Assembly (NCBI GenBank): GCA_030015575.1
Contig: CM057337.1
Coordinates: 334,500,583-334,564,582 of the forward strand
Reading direction: 5' to 3'
Length of the DNA: 64,000 nucleotides
Source of the DNA: Agapanthus africanus
Taxonomy: Eukaryota > Streptophyta > Magnoliopsida > Asparagales > Amaryllidaceae
In this document: piece after piece, positions 11,701-26,700 of the stretch
Layout of the letters: every line of letters starts with the position of its first letter
Numbering within the stretch: the first letter of the stretch is position 1
Position numbers and translations under genes: made by a program
The notes under the pieces: model-generated
What the model saw: only the letters and a program-made list of their open reading frames with translations
Told to the model about the DNA's origin: nothing
Database searches by the model: none

Positions 11701-14700
11701 TCTATTTTCAAACTAGAATATTGATATTATTATATGACATCACATAGACCTTTAGTTTGTGAGAATCGTATCAATCTTTAGTTAACATAGTGCTACATCA
11801 AATCATGAAACTTACCTATGGGTTTTGTAATCATTAATTTTTTTTGCTGATTTATTTAAGATCTCTAATGCTGTAAGGTCAAATTTTCTCTTCTCTATCA
11901 AGATTCTGTTATCAGTTCTATTGCAATGCTAGTAACAATTCAGACATGTCAAACCTTGTATATGCAATTATCTTCGTTGGACTTTTAGGTTTTGATATCA
12001 AAAGATTTCTTACAGAATTACCAAAAGATGATGTATTCATTTCTACTTTCCTTGGTTCAACATGTTGCATTTCCTACTCATTCTTCTCTTCCAGTTTGTG
12101 TTGTTGGCTGCTTTTTGAATAATTTGAATTTTGTATAGTTGCTCTGAAAAAAGCTGTCAACTTGATTTTTTTTCCCCTGATGTTGCTAGAGACGTAGAAC
12201 TGCTGTCGACGAACTCAACATGCGCAGTATCTTTGAAGAAAATGATGTTTGTGTAAGTATTTTCGTACTTGGGCCTTTAAGAATGCACAGAACTCCTTTG
12301 TGAAGTACACTGTTATTTCATGTACATAAATGAAGAAAAAATGCAGATTTTGATTATGAAGCTTGTTGTCAAGTGACTAACCCAAAAAAGTAGGATTCAC
12401 ATCCGCTCCAGTAGCCTTAACAGTGTTCTAAATATCGGGATCGTATCGGTTCCAAAAAATTTATATTGGATTTTAAATATCATGATTTATTTTCTTAAAA
12501 TCGGACTGTATATTTATTATAAATAGCATAAATATAACTCAATATAAATAATTGACTTTCTGAAATGAGTTTTTCCTTAATAGCTTAGTTGTAAAGCGGT
12601 CATATTAAGTGATTGGTCTTAAGTTTTTATATGGATATGATTTTTTTTCTTCTCTCGCGTCTTCGAAAGCAACTCTTTATCTGGATAGCGAATTTCTCAT
12701 AAAATCATGGTTGAATATTTTAGTAATTCACGGCTGAATTTTTAAGAAATTGAGACATGAATATGAATTCATGAGAAATTCACAATTAGAGGGAGGGAGA
12801 GATTTACATTTAAAGACGAGAGAAGAAAGAACTTTGGACTTCGTCGAACTTTGGCGGCTTCAAAGACAGAGGAAAGAGCTTCGAAATTAGAAGACGCGGA
12901 TCAAGGGTTTTGATGAAGAGTCATTCTTGATATAGAGATAAGAAGAGTTTTAATTTATGATTTTTAAAGCTTTATTTGACTTTAAGTTATTCTTGTACGG
13001 GTCAGGTGGGTCCTGTTCCAATATTACCTCGAAACCTATAATAAAATTTTGACAAAAAAATCGTGATATTTTGACTGATATCTAACAATCGATATATCAA
13101 CAAATATTAAGATACATTGGCCAATATATTTCCAGAATTATAAAAATACATTAAATCAATAAATTGTATCGTTTTCTCTCAATTTCCAATATATCGGTCA
13201 ATATCCGATCTATATCGACGATATATAGATTTTCTAATGAGTGTCCTGATGTTATTATCCAATCATTTAATTTTAATCAAACGGCTAGATGCAGGGGTGA
13301 GCATGGGTCAATCAATTCGGTTTTTGCTAAAAAATTGACATCAAACCGAACCAACTTGTGTAAGAAAACCGAATGGGACTGAACTGAAATGAATCGGTTC
13401 GGTTTAAATGTTCGGTTCATGGCTAAATCGTTAAAAAGGAATTAGACCACCTTGTTGCAAAACCAATGAGTCAAAGCTTTACAATATGGAAATACCATGA
13501 TCTTTTGGAGTTCAAAAGGGCAATGAATCATGGTAGCAGAAAATAATTACTATAATTAGAGAAAAATTCCAAATCTGTCATTCCAATATCATGGAGGAGA
13601 AAATTAAGGAGCATATGGCATTTATTATTAATTAGCTACGTTTTCTCTGGCTCTTGAATAAGTGATGCACATGAGATTAGGTTTTCTCAATGGGCTTTTA
13701 TATGGTTCACCCATATTTTTTGTGGACCATTTAAATTACACACATTTTCACCAGTGGCTCATCAGATTACAAGTAGTTAGGTTCGATATGGTTTAACCAA
13801 CTAGGAAATTTCCAAACCGAAACCGAACCGAGATGCTGTTCAATTCAGTTATTTTTGGTCGGTTTTTCGGTCTGTTATTTAAATTACACAGGCATTTATA
13901 CCAATGTATGCTAAAGGTAAATAAACCCAATCTTAATATCGAAGCTAAGTCCAACGCGTTGGTCACAACATGCAGTAAAAGGACAAAAACTCTTATGGCC
14001 TACAACATAAGGTTAAGGAACTTGCAACGATTTGCATATGCAATGTAGATTCTCTCTGGATCTTGGGATCTTCGTTGCGATGATCAATGAATCCAATCAC
14101 AACAGTTAAGCGGGAGGGATTCGAAACCCAGGAGCTGGATTGCAAGTACTACGACTGAAGAAGAGAACGCCAAAGCATGTTACTTTTGATATAGCCTACA
14201 TCTCTTTGCCTCAATCCTAATGAAGCCCTAATATATATAGGCTAAGGAGACGAGATGAACAGCTAGGATTGGTCGGAGCCCAAACCCTAAACAAAGTAGG
14301 GTTCGTCTCCAAGCTTGACTTCGACCCCACCCCTTTTGGGTGTGGGCGGCTCTAGGTTTTTGAGATGGGTGGGGTCTCTGATCTCTATTCGCCTACCCAC
14401 TTCATTCGACGGGTTTGAGCCGGGGTCAGTGGCCTAAAGTCTAATCGATACATTTTTGGGATGACAAATAAAACATTAATTTGATAAATCAAATGGAAAT
14501 ATCTAGGTGTGCAAACGAAGCTTTCAAATCGTGATATGAATCAAATATCATTTTTTTATGTATTATATCATATATCGTAGGCTATGATATTCACTTGGGA
14601 AATAACCGAGTTAAGTATATATTAATAATCATATGATTAAATTAGAAACATAGAGATGAAGAGTCAAAGGAGATTGTGATGACGACGCCTTGGTGAAGGA

Positions 14701-17700
14701 GATTAGGGCTTCAAAGATCGAAAGATTTAGGGCTTGTTCTGGCTTCGAAGGAGTTGGGGCTTTGGAAGAGTTTTTGATGGTGAAGAGGATGTGAGGAGAG
14801 CTCCTGGAGAGTTGGGCTTCAATGTGGGGCTTCAAAAACTTTGGCAGAAAATTAGGGCTTAGGCATTTTATATTATTATAGCCTCCAAACCCGACCCGAC
14901 TGGATGTAGACCCGATCCAATAACAATTTGGGCCTCCAAATATTGTATCGTTCATATCCTATATATCATATCACACAACGTTATAGTATGATATATATCG
15001 TATATTGTATGATATGACAGTTCTCTAATTTGAAGGTCCGATATGTATAAAAAAACCTCATAGCGTACGATATGTATCCCATATCATACGATACTAACAA
15101 TTATGGCTGTAGATACAATAATTGCATAAAAAAAATTAGTGATACAAAATTTAAGTTTTCTTCACTTAAAACGTCTCCTTTTATCGAATTGTTAATTTTC
15201 TAAGTTGTGACGTAAAGATCCGATCTGAATCTTTTTTCTTTTGTGATTATCCATCCGTTAATCCATACTTTACTATTTCATGGATTTTTTCTTGTGGTTG
15301 CTAGTTAAAAATTATGGTTTTCTTAGTGTCTACCATCCGTTTCAGCAAATCCATATTTATATCTATTTAATCTCAAAGGTTCATATGTCGTGGCCCTTGT
15401 CGGCGGCGGTCGGTAGTCTAAAGGAGTCGGGAATAAACGTATCAGATTAATAAAGTTAACCGAGTAGGTTTAGTGGTAAAAGGGTTACGTATTCCAATCG
15501 TTTGATTGAAAGAACGACTGGATGGAACTACACAACTCTCCAGTAACCTAAGGGTAATGGACAAGGGTGGAGCTATGTATGGGCAAGTGTGGGCAATTGT
15601 CCACACTTGCTCCCGAGAAATTGTGCGAGAATATAACAGGTTCCTAAAATTTCTGCGTCTAAAAAGATCATGGGGGTATTTTATGCTCGCATGTGTAGAT
15701 TTCTCGAAAACAATTGTTTAACTGCCAATCTTTTATTGTCTCCTTAAATGTAGGATTGGTTGGTATGTTTATTCATTTTCCATTTTAATTCAAATTATTA
15801 TATATGTTCTCTTGAGTCAAATATAGTTACATATATTAGTTTATGTGACAAACTATCTAAACTATCTTTTATTGCTGCAAATACAATATAAGAAAACAAC
15901 AATCTCTGTACTTATCTTAATTTTTTCTTCATCAAAAACTAACTTGCATATTCAATTTCAATTTAACAGTCCCAAAACTCTCAACAAATATTTTTCCAAT
16001 GAAGGAAATCTTAATCATTCATTTTATTTTGAAAATATTACTTATATTGTTTTGATTTGTATATTATTCTAGAATATATACTGAGATATTGTTTTTCCCA
16101 ACATAAAGTTGCAGATTTTATCTAGCAATATGTTTTTCAAAATTATGTTTTAGCCCACCCTTTCGATAATTCCTGGCTCCGCCTCTGGTAATGGAGAGGA
16201 TGCAAATCCTATGAGGTATTTTAACTTAAGATTGCGGCCTGCAACTTTTTTGTTGGTTGTTATTCCTAGTTTTGATGTTATTTTAATAACGCATGATTTA
16301 TCAATTTCTAGTATGTGAAATTGTGAATGATTGGACATCTTGCTGTATGATGTGTTTGGTTCTATTCTTGTATTGTAGTTTCATGGGTTGGGCTAATATA
16401 ACTTATTGTCCTATTTTTATTGATATTGATATTTGTTTTTAATTGTTGATCTCCATGCACCCCACATTTGAAACTAACTACTTGTCAACATAAGATTATG
16501 AAATGTTCTCCCATCAAACTAAAGTTAAAAATGTCTCTACTTGGTAGTGGAACTATTTTGAGATAGAAATCCGCTATCTCAAACTGTATCAGTTGTCTGA
16601 AATTGGAATGTTGGATTTTTTCTATCATTTGACTAAAAGAAATTTTAAACATCTGTGAAAATTTTACATAAATGATAAAAGTAACATAAATAATTTGATA
16701 TAACTTTTAGTAATTAAGATGTCTAGAAGACTAAGACAAGTTTGTTTTAAATTAATACAACAACAACTGAGCTTATATCCCAAGCATATGGGGTCGAGTA
16801 TATGAACCAACATGAGAATCGCGCCGGGTCGAGCACATGGATTCTCCGCTTCCATCACACCCATCGAACAATATTCTATCACTAAATCCTTTGGCATCCA
16901 TATCTTTTCGTATTGCCTTCATTCACGTTTTCTTCGGTCTCGCTTTCGTCCTTGTGACTTGGCATAAATCGAAAATATGCTATGTGACATTGTTCATTGA
17001 ATTGTCCTTTTTGTTTTAGATTAATAACATTGTAAAACTAACAATAAGCTTTGCGACATTTTTTCTAGTACATGATGTTAAATAAACCAATAAGCTGTTA
17101 TAAATGCTAAATAAACCATTAGCCCATTATAAATCCATTAACCCATTAATAAGTCCTCTAACTCATTGAAAATTCAATTAGAAATTCCATTGATAATCAA
17201 TAAATCCAATACCGCGGTTGAAAATCTTGGTGTTGACCTTAGTATCAGTACTCGAATGTTTTGGGATTGAATTCTGCTATCTTGGTGTCACGACTCGGAA
17301 ATGACACGTGACTGTCACTTGAATCATGTGAAGTCTATAGGACCCCACCGTAATCCAAGTAAACCAAAAGCCCAGAAATCTAAACCTTTTTAGAAAAATA
17401 ATGGAGGTGAAGTTTTGAAATAAAGGTATAATAAAAACAAGTTCTTCTTTAAATGTATAATCAATGTTATATGAAAATACAAGTGGGTTATATGCTATAG
17501 TTGAAAACATTTTCGTCATTTGAAATTTTGGACAACACCTCCTTTGTAAATTTGATCCAAAAACCAATACATGTACAATAATAATATGGCATCCTCAAGC
17601 GGAAGTTAGCTCTTCGCCAATTGGCGGAATCACAACCACACGATAAATATATATACGACGCCCTAAGGCGAAAATCAAACACAGAAAAGAAAGTAAAGAA

Positions 17701-20700
17701 ACTAGAAATAAAGAATAATACATGACCGTAACTCTAAGTCCGAAAGAATATACAAGTCTGGTGTCTAGGTCTACCAAATATACATAGTCTGGTTGATAGA
17801 GCTTTTAACTAGATATATCTGAATAAACATATACAAATGGTGGTCACAATCCCAAGTGTACCCCACTTACCAATGCAAATCACCCGGAAGAAAGCTATGT
17901 GCCAGCAAGCCGCTACTGAATCCGTGCGGTCGATGTTGCAAGAAAACTGTGGCACAACGGGGGTGAGTTGTCAACTCGTGAGTAGAAAACATCACCAGGT
18001 AAAAATCGAATGTATGACGATCTCCTAGGTCATACAGTAATATAATAATATTATAATAATATCGAGTGGTAAAAAGGGTGATAGTGTAAACCTAAGTGTA
18101 ATAATACTAATATAATCGTGTCCATGTCATAATGTGGTACTATGTCATCTGTATCATATCTGTGTATACGTGTATCATCCAACATGTGTCCATCAACGAC
18201 ACATCAAATCATCATAAAAAACGTGAGTGTCCAGTATCGACACTCGAAAATATCATAAAAACCGTGGCCAGCAGCGACATAAATTCTCATATCTCAGGCA
18301 CAGTCTTATCGGATTGACCCTCAAATCCATTTTATCACACGACTCCGGTCGGTATTCTCCGGATATCCGCCGAGGCAAAACTATCACCGGTCGGTAGTGT
18401 TCTCGGGCTCAACGTCTTTCTATACGATCTTCTTGCCCCGGAATACCGTACCGGGTCCACCATGTACCCGCAGACAGTGTCTCCTCGAATCGGGTATACA
18501 CAACTCGGAACCGAGAAAACTCATGGTAGACGCCACACATCATATCAAGGGAAACCGCGTTTTTAAAACAATCATAAGTTTTTCAAAATGTATCTGCGGT
18601 TTCTCAAATCCAGAAATCTCATGAGAACCGAAATCTCATAAACATGAAATATAATGAAACAATGAGTACAGGAACAGAACAAATCCGCAATGCATAATTA
18701 GTGTGTTTATATGAGCGTGGCATCTAATTAGGTAAGAAACTATAATAACTGAACTAGTAAGTGTGGTATGGGTATTAAACAATAACTAAAAAGCTACAGG
18801 TTATTAGGTTATACAGTGAAGTAACGATTTCTAATGTGTACGCGGCATGGCAATTATCGATGATCAGTGTGTGAGCTGGCGAGTATGTGTACATGCAATA
18901 TGCGCATCATCGGTAATAGTGCATGTGTCCTAGCAGACAATGTCATACAAGATAAGAAAAAGAACGTGTATGTTAAATGCAAAAAGATAATAATAAGAGT
19001 ATAGCAGAAAAAGTAAAAATAAACGTAACAGTTTAAGATATATAGCTATATATGAGTCATACAGTTATAGTTTTAAAATAGTACGAATCACTGTTTTTAG
19101 AAAAATAGGGGCCACGATGTTTTTGATAAAAGATAGCATTTGAAAATCCGTAGCGTCTCTTTGGGGTTGTCATTTAGAAATACATAATGATTCGTTAGTT
19201 TTGAAAGTAGGTATGGCTCTAATTATATCCTAATGTCTACGTAAGTGATTAGGAAACAATAATTTTCCGAGTCGATACATCTATCAGTCGGCGATCTAGC
19301 CTCATAGTATCACGTACGGTATAATTTATCGTATGGCATTCTCGAGTCAAGAGTGCGGATCAAATATCAGGTATATCATATCACGTACGGTATAATCCAA
19401 TGAACGACATCCTCGAATCAAGAATGGGGTCAATCATCATGTATATCATATCTCTTACGATATAATCCGTCGTACGATGTCATAAATTAAGGGCACGGAT
19501 CTATGGTCACGTACGTTCTTTCATCTCATCTAGTCACATGTCGCATGTTGTAAATATACATCGTCCAATGTCTATATAATATATTGTATCATATCATGAC
19601 GTTTCAATCTCATATCACATAACATAGCCTCGTGACATCATGTCCGATCATATCAACTTAAATCATTCTAACATGTCATATTCTCATCTCGTGATGTCAT
19701 ATCGAAATTATCCTTAAATTTATATACACACACACATACACACATCATACCAAGTGTGTGTGATAACATATTACCAAAGGCTCAACGCTAAGAGAATAAG
19801 AACTAAGGATATTCCTATCTAAGAGTATGCTTATTATAGCCTATAGTCTCATAGAACTCTATTAGCTAAGTATACATATCTAATATTGTATATATAACTA
19901 TATAACTAGTATCCTAATACTACGGTTGCGGGGGTGTTATACGCCATCCGCCCGACTTCGTATATAGATATACATCTAATCATCTACTATCATCGCTCTA
20001 GCCGAAGTCGATGAACGTCTTGTTCTCTTTCGTTGTTTCGGAAATCCACGCAAAGGCACCTACAAATCAATACATATCATAACGAAATCAAAACCAAATC
20101 CGAAAACCGACACGGCAAGTCGTACAATATGTTAGAACCTATGGTGCACACATGCAAGAACAATCAACAATTCCTGACGTTAACGTACAAACGTTAAACG
20201 ACCAAGCCAAAACTCAAATATAAAAAATCTAGTTTTTCAAACGTCGCAAAACGAAATCAACAATTTAGAAAAACACTCCCAAATTTTACTTAAGGTGAAA
20301 TTAGGACATTCTGCATATCGGATAGGCCTAGTTATAAGAGGATTGAGCTATAGACCAAGAACCAAACCCAAACTCCATGGTTGATTGTTAGGGATTCTGC
20401 GTGTTCAAGTTTTAGTTAAATGCCGCAATCAAGACGGTTTCGCTCGTAGCTAGCCGGTTGAGTACGGGTCGTCCGCAGGGAGATGTGAATCTTTTTCTAT
20501 GTGCTTTAACGAGTTAAGTCCAGTTTTCCAGATTTTGTTGTGATTAATTAAGTGGTAAAATGATATGTAAAGAGAGCTTGTTAGGGTTAGGATTAGGTTA
20601 GTTTGAGTTAGGAGTCTCCCACATCTTTCGTTGCCCCTCTTAATATCGGTGTTACGGTAATCGGCAACAACGGGGATTAGCACGACTAGGAAGGAACTTG

Positions 20701-23700
20701 CGAGTATAAGCTAGGCTTTCCAACGCATAAGTTCTTCCTTTTGGTGCTTGTCCGTCCGTTCTTGGCTCTTAGCCATAACCTCCGGTTAATTCAACCACAA
20801 CCGGTCTCACTACGGAATCACTGCTATCATGTAGGATAGGGTGCCGTAAGGAGCGGATTGTGGTTCAATTAACGGGAGTCGAATTAAGTTGTTGGGCAAG
20901 GAAAGAGTGTGAGAGATTTTCTTCTCTCAAACTTCCCTTATCCTACCCTAACAAGTATGAAACTACTCACACATCATAATGAAAGAAAACAAAACAAAAG
21001 AGGAAGATAGAAAGAAGAGATTAGAAGAGAACAACTAGCTATTTGCGACCTCACCTTAGCAAGGATCAAGCGTAAGCATCATGGTGGTTTTAATGATAAA
21101 GGAAAAGAGAAAAGAAAGAAACAACAAGAAATAACAACAACTAGTTAACAAATTAAAATTACAAGCAATTATAAAAGAACAAGACAAGATATAATAGCAA
21201 AAGAGTCTTCTTTATTCATCATTCTTCACTCACAAAGCTCACTACAAGTTTTAATGGAGAAGAGATGAGGAGAGGAAGAAGAAACACAACTAAACCTAGA
21301 AAAGAAAATACAAGATTATGGACCCTTTCCTTCATTAAGTTCTGGGCTATTTATAGGCTGAAAAATGAAAACCTAGGGCAACCACCAGAACACAACTGAA
21401 AAGACCAATCTACCCCTGAAATTTCATCTTCTGAGGAGGCCGTACGGCCGCGGATCCGCGGCCTAAGCATGCTTAGGCCGCGGTTCCGCGGCCATAGTAG
21501 GGAGTTAGGTCACCCAATTTGGTGACATTTCCTGGTTTTGTGTGCCCATTAGTCTGGTACATGATTTTTCTCAGAATTGCTTCACGATTTTTTCAGAATT
21601 TCTGTTGAGGGAAAGGTGGACTTTTTGTCAAGATTTTCTTGAGCTCGGCGTAGATTTCTTGGATCTTGTGCTGCCATTGAGCCTTGTGCATGAAAACGAC
21701 ATTGATTTGACATTTTGTCTTCTTAAACTGGTATCTGGCAACATACGGATGAAGAGCGGAGACCGTGTTTTCTCAGTGGTTGGCAGGAACCCGGATTTTG
21801 TCGTGTTTTCCATAAATTTCACCGTTTGAGAACCGAGAACCTGTATCCTGCAATTGACTAGCAAACACGGCTCAAGAGTATCTACCGATAAGCAATGTGA
21901 TAAAAATTGGGCGGTATAAAAATGCAAAAATCCGATATGAACAGGAGCTCCTCTGTTGGTTCGGCGCTAAGGTACGGTTTAAGTCGGTGTCCGTTCACTT
22001 TGAAAAATGAACCGTCCTTTGGATTTTCCAAATCCACAGCGCCATGCGGATATACATTCCGCACAAAATACGGCCCTTTCCAGCGAGATCTGAGCTTTCC
22101 TGGATGGAAATGAAGTCGGGTGTCGTAAAGCAGTACCTGCTGACCAGGTACGAAGGTTTTGCGCAAAAGGTGTTTATCGTGAAACACCTTCGTTCGATTC
22201 TTAACGACAACCGCGTTATCGTAAGCCTCATTCCTAAGCTCGCTCAATTCATTCAACTGCAGCTTCCGATGGCTGCCCGCATCCTCGAGAGACAGATTCA
22301 GCTCCTTTATCGCCCAAAATGCGCGATGCTCTATTTTGACAGGTAGGTGGCAGGCTTTTCCGTACACAAGCCGATAGGGAGACATGCCAAGGTCGGTCTT
22401 ATAAGCGGTGCGAATTGCCCAAAGGGCATCAGTGAGTTTCAGCGACCAATCCTTACGGTTCTTGGAAACCGTCTTCTCCAGTATCTGCTTGATTTGCCGA
22501 TTTGAAACTTCGGCCTGCCCGCAGGTTTGGGGGTGGTAGGGCGTAGAGAGCTTATGATTAATGGAGTATTTCCGCATCAAGGTCTCGAAAGTCTTGTTGC
22601 AGAAATGACTTCCATTGTCGCTAATGATCGCTCGGGGGTGCCCAAACCGGGAGAAGATGTTTTCTTTAAGAAACCTAACGACCACCTTGTTGTCGTTAGT
22701 CCGGCTGGGCACAGCCTCGACCCATTTAGAGACGTAATCAACAGCTAGAAGGATGTACAAGTTCCCAAAAGAGCTGGGAAACGGCCCCATGAAATCTATC
22801 CCCAAAACATCGAAAATCTCCACAACCAAGATCGGTTGGAGCGGCATCTCGTTCCTCCGGGATATCCGGCCCATGTGTTGGCACCGGGAGCAAGTCTTGC
22901 AATAGTCATGAGCGTCTTTGAAGAGTTGTGGCCAGTAGAAACCACATTGCAAGATCTTCTCAGCTGTCTTTCTGGGCCCAAAATGCCCGCCACACGCTTG
23001 ATCGTGGCAAAACGACAGCACACTCTTGAATTCCTCGTCAGGTACACACCGACGAATAATCTGGTCAGGACAGTACTTGAACAGATAAGGTTCGTCCCAG
23101 TAAAAGTGCTTTACTTGGGATAAGAAGCGAAGTCTGTCCTGACTTGACCATTCAGTCGGTAGTAATCCCGCGGCCAAATAATTCACAATATCTGCGAACC
23201 AGGGTTCGCAAGATACTGTCAAGAGTTCATCCGGGAAAACGTCGTTAATCGGAATTGGAAGCGAAGGCGAAGAAGGAAGTCGTGAGAGATGGTCGGCAAC
23301 TACGTTTTCACATCCTCGTTTGTCCTTAATGACAAGGTCAAACTCTTGAAGCAAGAGGATCCAACGTATTAACCGAGATTTTGCATCTTTCTTCGCAAAA
23401 AGATGACGCAGAGCAGAATGGTCTGTGTAGACAATGACTGGAGAGCCGATGAGGTAAGGCCTGAACTTTTCTAAAGCAAATACAACAGCCAAGAATTCCT
23501 TCTCAGTTGTTGTATAATTGAGTTGGGCGTCGTTCAGGGTTCGGCTCGCATAATAGATTACGTGCGGCATCTTGTCGATGTGTTGTCCAAGGACAGCACC
23601 AATGGCAAAGTCGGATGCATCACACATAATCTCGAATGGGTGCGTCCAGTCAGGTGAAGAAAGAACGGGAGCAGAAGTGAGTGAGCTTTTCAATGACTCG

Positions 23701-26700
23701 AATGCAGTCACACAGCTCGAGTTGAAGTCGAATGGCGTATCTTTGGCCAGCAAAAGAGTCAAGGGCCTAGCAATCTTGCTAAAGTCCTTGATGAACCGTC
23801 TATAGAAACCGGCATGGCCAAGGAAGGCTCGGATATCTCTGACGCATCGGGGAGGAGGCAGATTGGAAATGACTTCAATCTTTGCTTTGTCAACCTCTAT
23901 GCCATTTTGCGAGATGATATGTCCTAAGACAATACCTTCGCGCACCATGAAGTGGCATTTCTCCCAATTCAAAGTGAGATTCTTGTCCTTACATCGGGTA
24001 AGGACAGCGTCAAGATGCAGCAAACACTCGTTGAAGGAATCGCCGAAGATGGAGAAGTCATCCATGAAAATCTCCAGAAATTTTTCCACCATGTCTGAGA
24101 AGATTCCCATCATACACCGCTGGAAGGTAGCGGGCGCATTGCATAACCCAAAGGGCATGCGTCGATATGCAAACGTGCCGAAAGGACAAGTGAATGTGGT
24201 CTTGTCCTGGTCTTTTTCGGCGATGGGAATCTGATTATAGCCGGAGTAGCCATCAAGAAAGCAGTAGTACTCGTGTCCGGCCAATCGTTCAAGCATCTGG
24301 TCAATGAAAGGTAGCGGAAAGTGGTCTTTCCGCGTTGCGGCGTTGAGTTTTCTGTAATCAATGCACACTCGCCACCCAGTTTGGGTGCGAGTAGGGATTA
24401 ACTCGTTCGCCTCGTTGGTTATGACCGTGATGCCCGACTTCTTGGGGACAACATGAATGGGGCTAACCCACTGGCTATCAGAGATAGGGTAAATGATACC
24501 ACTATCTAGACATTTTACGATCTCCTTCTTCACAGCCTCTTTCATGACTGGATTGAGACGTCTTTGTGGATCCCAGGCTGGTTTGGCATCATCCATCAGA
24601 TGAATGTGATGCTCAACGATCAGGGGACTAATCCCCTTGATGTCCGCCATGGACCAGCCAAAAGCTTGCCTGTTGCTGTGCAAGACCGCGAGAAGGGCTT
24701 TCTCTTGCTCTGGAGCTAGAGAAGCCGAAATGATGACAGGGAGGGTCTCGTTCTCACCTAAGTAAGCGTACTTAAGGTGAGACGGCAAAGGCTTGAGTTC
24801 GAGCGTTGGAGGTGAAACGATTGAAGGCAAGATTGGTGCAAAGGTCTCGAACTCAAAGGACTCCAGCAAAGGTTCAAAACGAGTGTAAGCGACCGAGTCG
24901 GATGGTTCAGGTAACTCATTCGGAAATTCGAAAGATTCAAACTCGGGTTGTGCGCGGCTAAGATCGTTTGAAAACGTGAAACACTCGTAGTCGTTGTCGG
25001 GCGCAGAAACAGCAGCAGATTCGAAGAGAAATGCACTAGTGGCGTCAAGATTATCGTGATGAAACAGAAACTCCTCGAATTCACACTCTTCTGGGGTGAT
25101 CTCCTGGATCGAGCAGACGTCCAGTATATGAGCATTAGGTGCAGCGGGCTGATTCCCCAACCTAAAAATGTTGAGTTCAATCGTCATGTTTCCAAAAGAG
25201 AGGTTCATCGAACCATTGCGACAATTGATCACAGCATTTGAGGTTGCAAGAAATGGGCGACCGAGTATCACCGGAATTTGATTCCGGGGGTTAGCTACAG
25301 GCTGTGTCTAATACAATGAAGTCAACGGGGAATAAGAAGTCCCCGACTTTGATTAACACATCCTCTAGCTCACCCCTAGGATGGGTGATCGACCGGTCGG
25401 CCATTTGGAGAGTGCAGTGCTTGGGTTTCAGCTCTCCGACGCCTAATTGCTCGTATACTGAATACGGAAGTAGGTTAACACTGGCACCAAGATCAAATAG
25501 TGCGCGGTTGATGTTCTTATCCCCAATGGTAATTGAAATCGTAGGACAGCCAGGGTCCTTCCGTTTTTGTGGTAAAGATTGAGTAAGAGCATCACTCACA
25601 GCACTAGCCAAGAAAACTTTCTTTGGTACCTGAGATTTCCTCTTTTTCGTGCACAAGTCCTTTAAGATTTTTGCGTAGGATGGGACTTGTTGGACAGCAT
25701 CTAAAAGAGGAATGTTAATGTTAACCTGCTTAAATAACTCCAGAATCTTCTCCATTTGAGGATTTTGTTTAGTAGACCTCAACCGGTTTGGAAATGGAAC
25801 ATTTTGAAAATTGGTTGAGTCTAATGCTGGAGGAGGAGATTCTGGAGTTGGAACGGATCCCAGAACAGGTGTTTTCGTGGAGTGAGAAGTGGGTCCGTTC
25901 AGAGCAGAAGAAGAGGAAGGAGAGCCTTGTGAAGAACGGAGAATAGGCTCAGAAGACGAAGAAGAAGAAGAAGAAGAAGAAGAAGCAGCAGCGGCCGGGG
26001 TGTCATCGTTGATCCGTTTGCCAATGTTGTTTTGCAGCATCCTTCCCGATCTCAGTGTGGTCACGGCACTCACATTATGGTTCTGTTGTTCAAGAGCAAC
26101 ATGTGCATTATGTGGGTGACCGGGATTTGGGAGTGGCTGGGACGGGAGCTTCCCCTTCTCTCGCTCGCTTAAGGCCGCGTTCAGCTGTGCAATCTGGGCC
26201 TCGATGGTCTTGATGCTTTGCCCGTGTGCGGCAGTGTGTTGCACTAAGGACTGAATGGAAGACTGGATGTTGGCAGTGGATTGGGTCGATTGTTTAACGA
26301 ACGCCTCCAGACTTCGTTCGAGCGAGGAAACCTTATCGTTGTTTGACGGAACAAAGTTGTTTGGTGGAAAAGAATTGTTGGGTGCAAAGTTGTTCGTCTG
26401 ATTTTGGAAAGGTTGGGGTTGGAAGGGTTGCTGAAACTGAGTTTGTTGTTGCGCTTGTTGTTGCGGCGGAGGGGCCCTTTGGAAATTGTTGCCTTGGTAT
26501 TGATTCTGATTCTGATTCCAGGCGAAATTGGGATGGTTCCTCCAACCGGGATTGTAGGTGGAAGAGTATGGATCATTCCTCGGTCTTTGCTGAAATGCAG
26601 CATTAACCTGATCCTGTCCTTGCAATGGTGGATTGTAAGGACACTTTTCGGTCAAGTGAGAAGGATCGGAACAACAAGCGCAGATGGTACGAAGGGGAAG

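Larger units (their letters stand above)
20382..21943 (-). repeat. 3' LTR of Athila-like element 1
   Basis: Plus-strand ends TGATTGTTAGGG and GATATGAACA, hence minus-strand TGTTCATATC...AATCA. The U3 carries a TATA box (minus-strand TATAAATA at 21356-21349) and a 48-bp near-palindrome about 90 bp upstream of it. Confidence 0.92.

Noticed and set aside
14629-14955. 108-codon minus-strand frame as a captured host gene
   Set aside because: No recognisable domain, and it lies in a degenerate repeat region. Capture cannot be supported.
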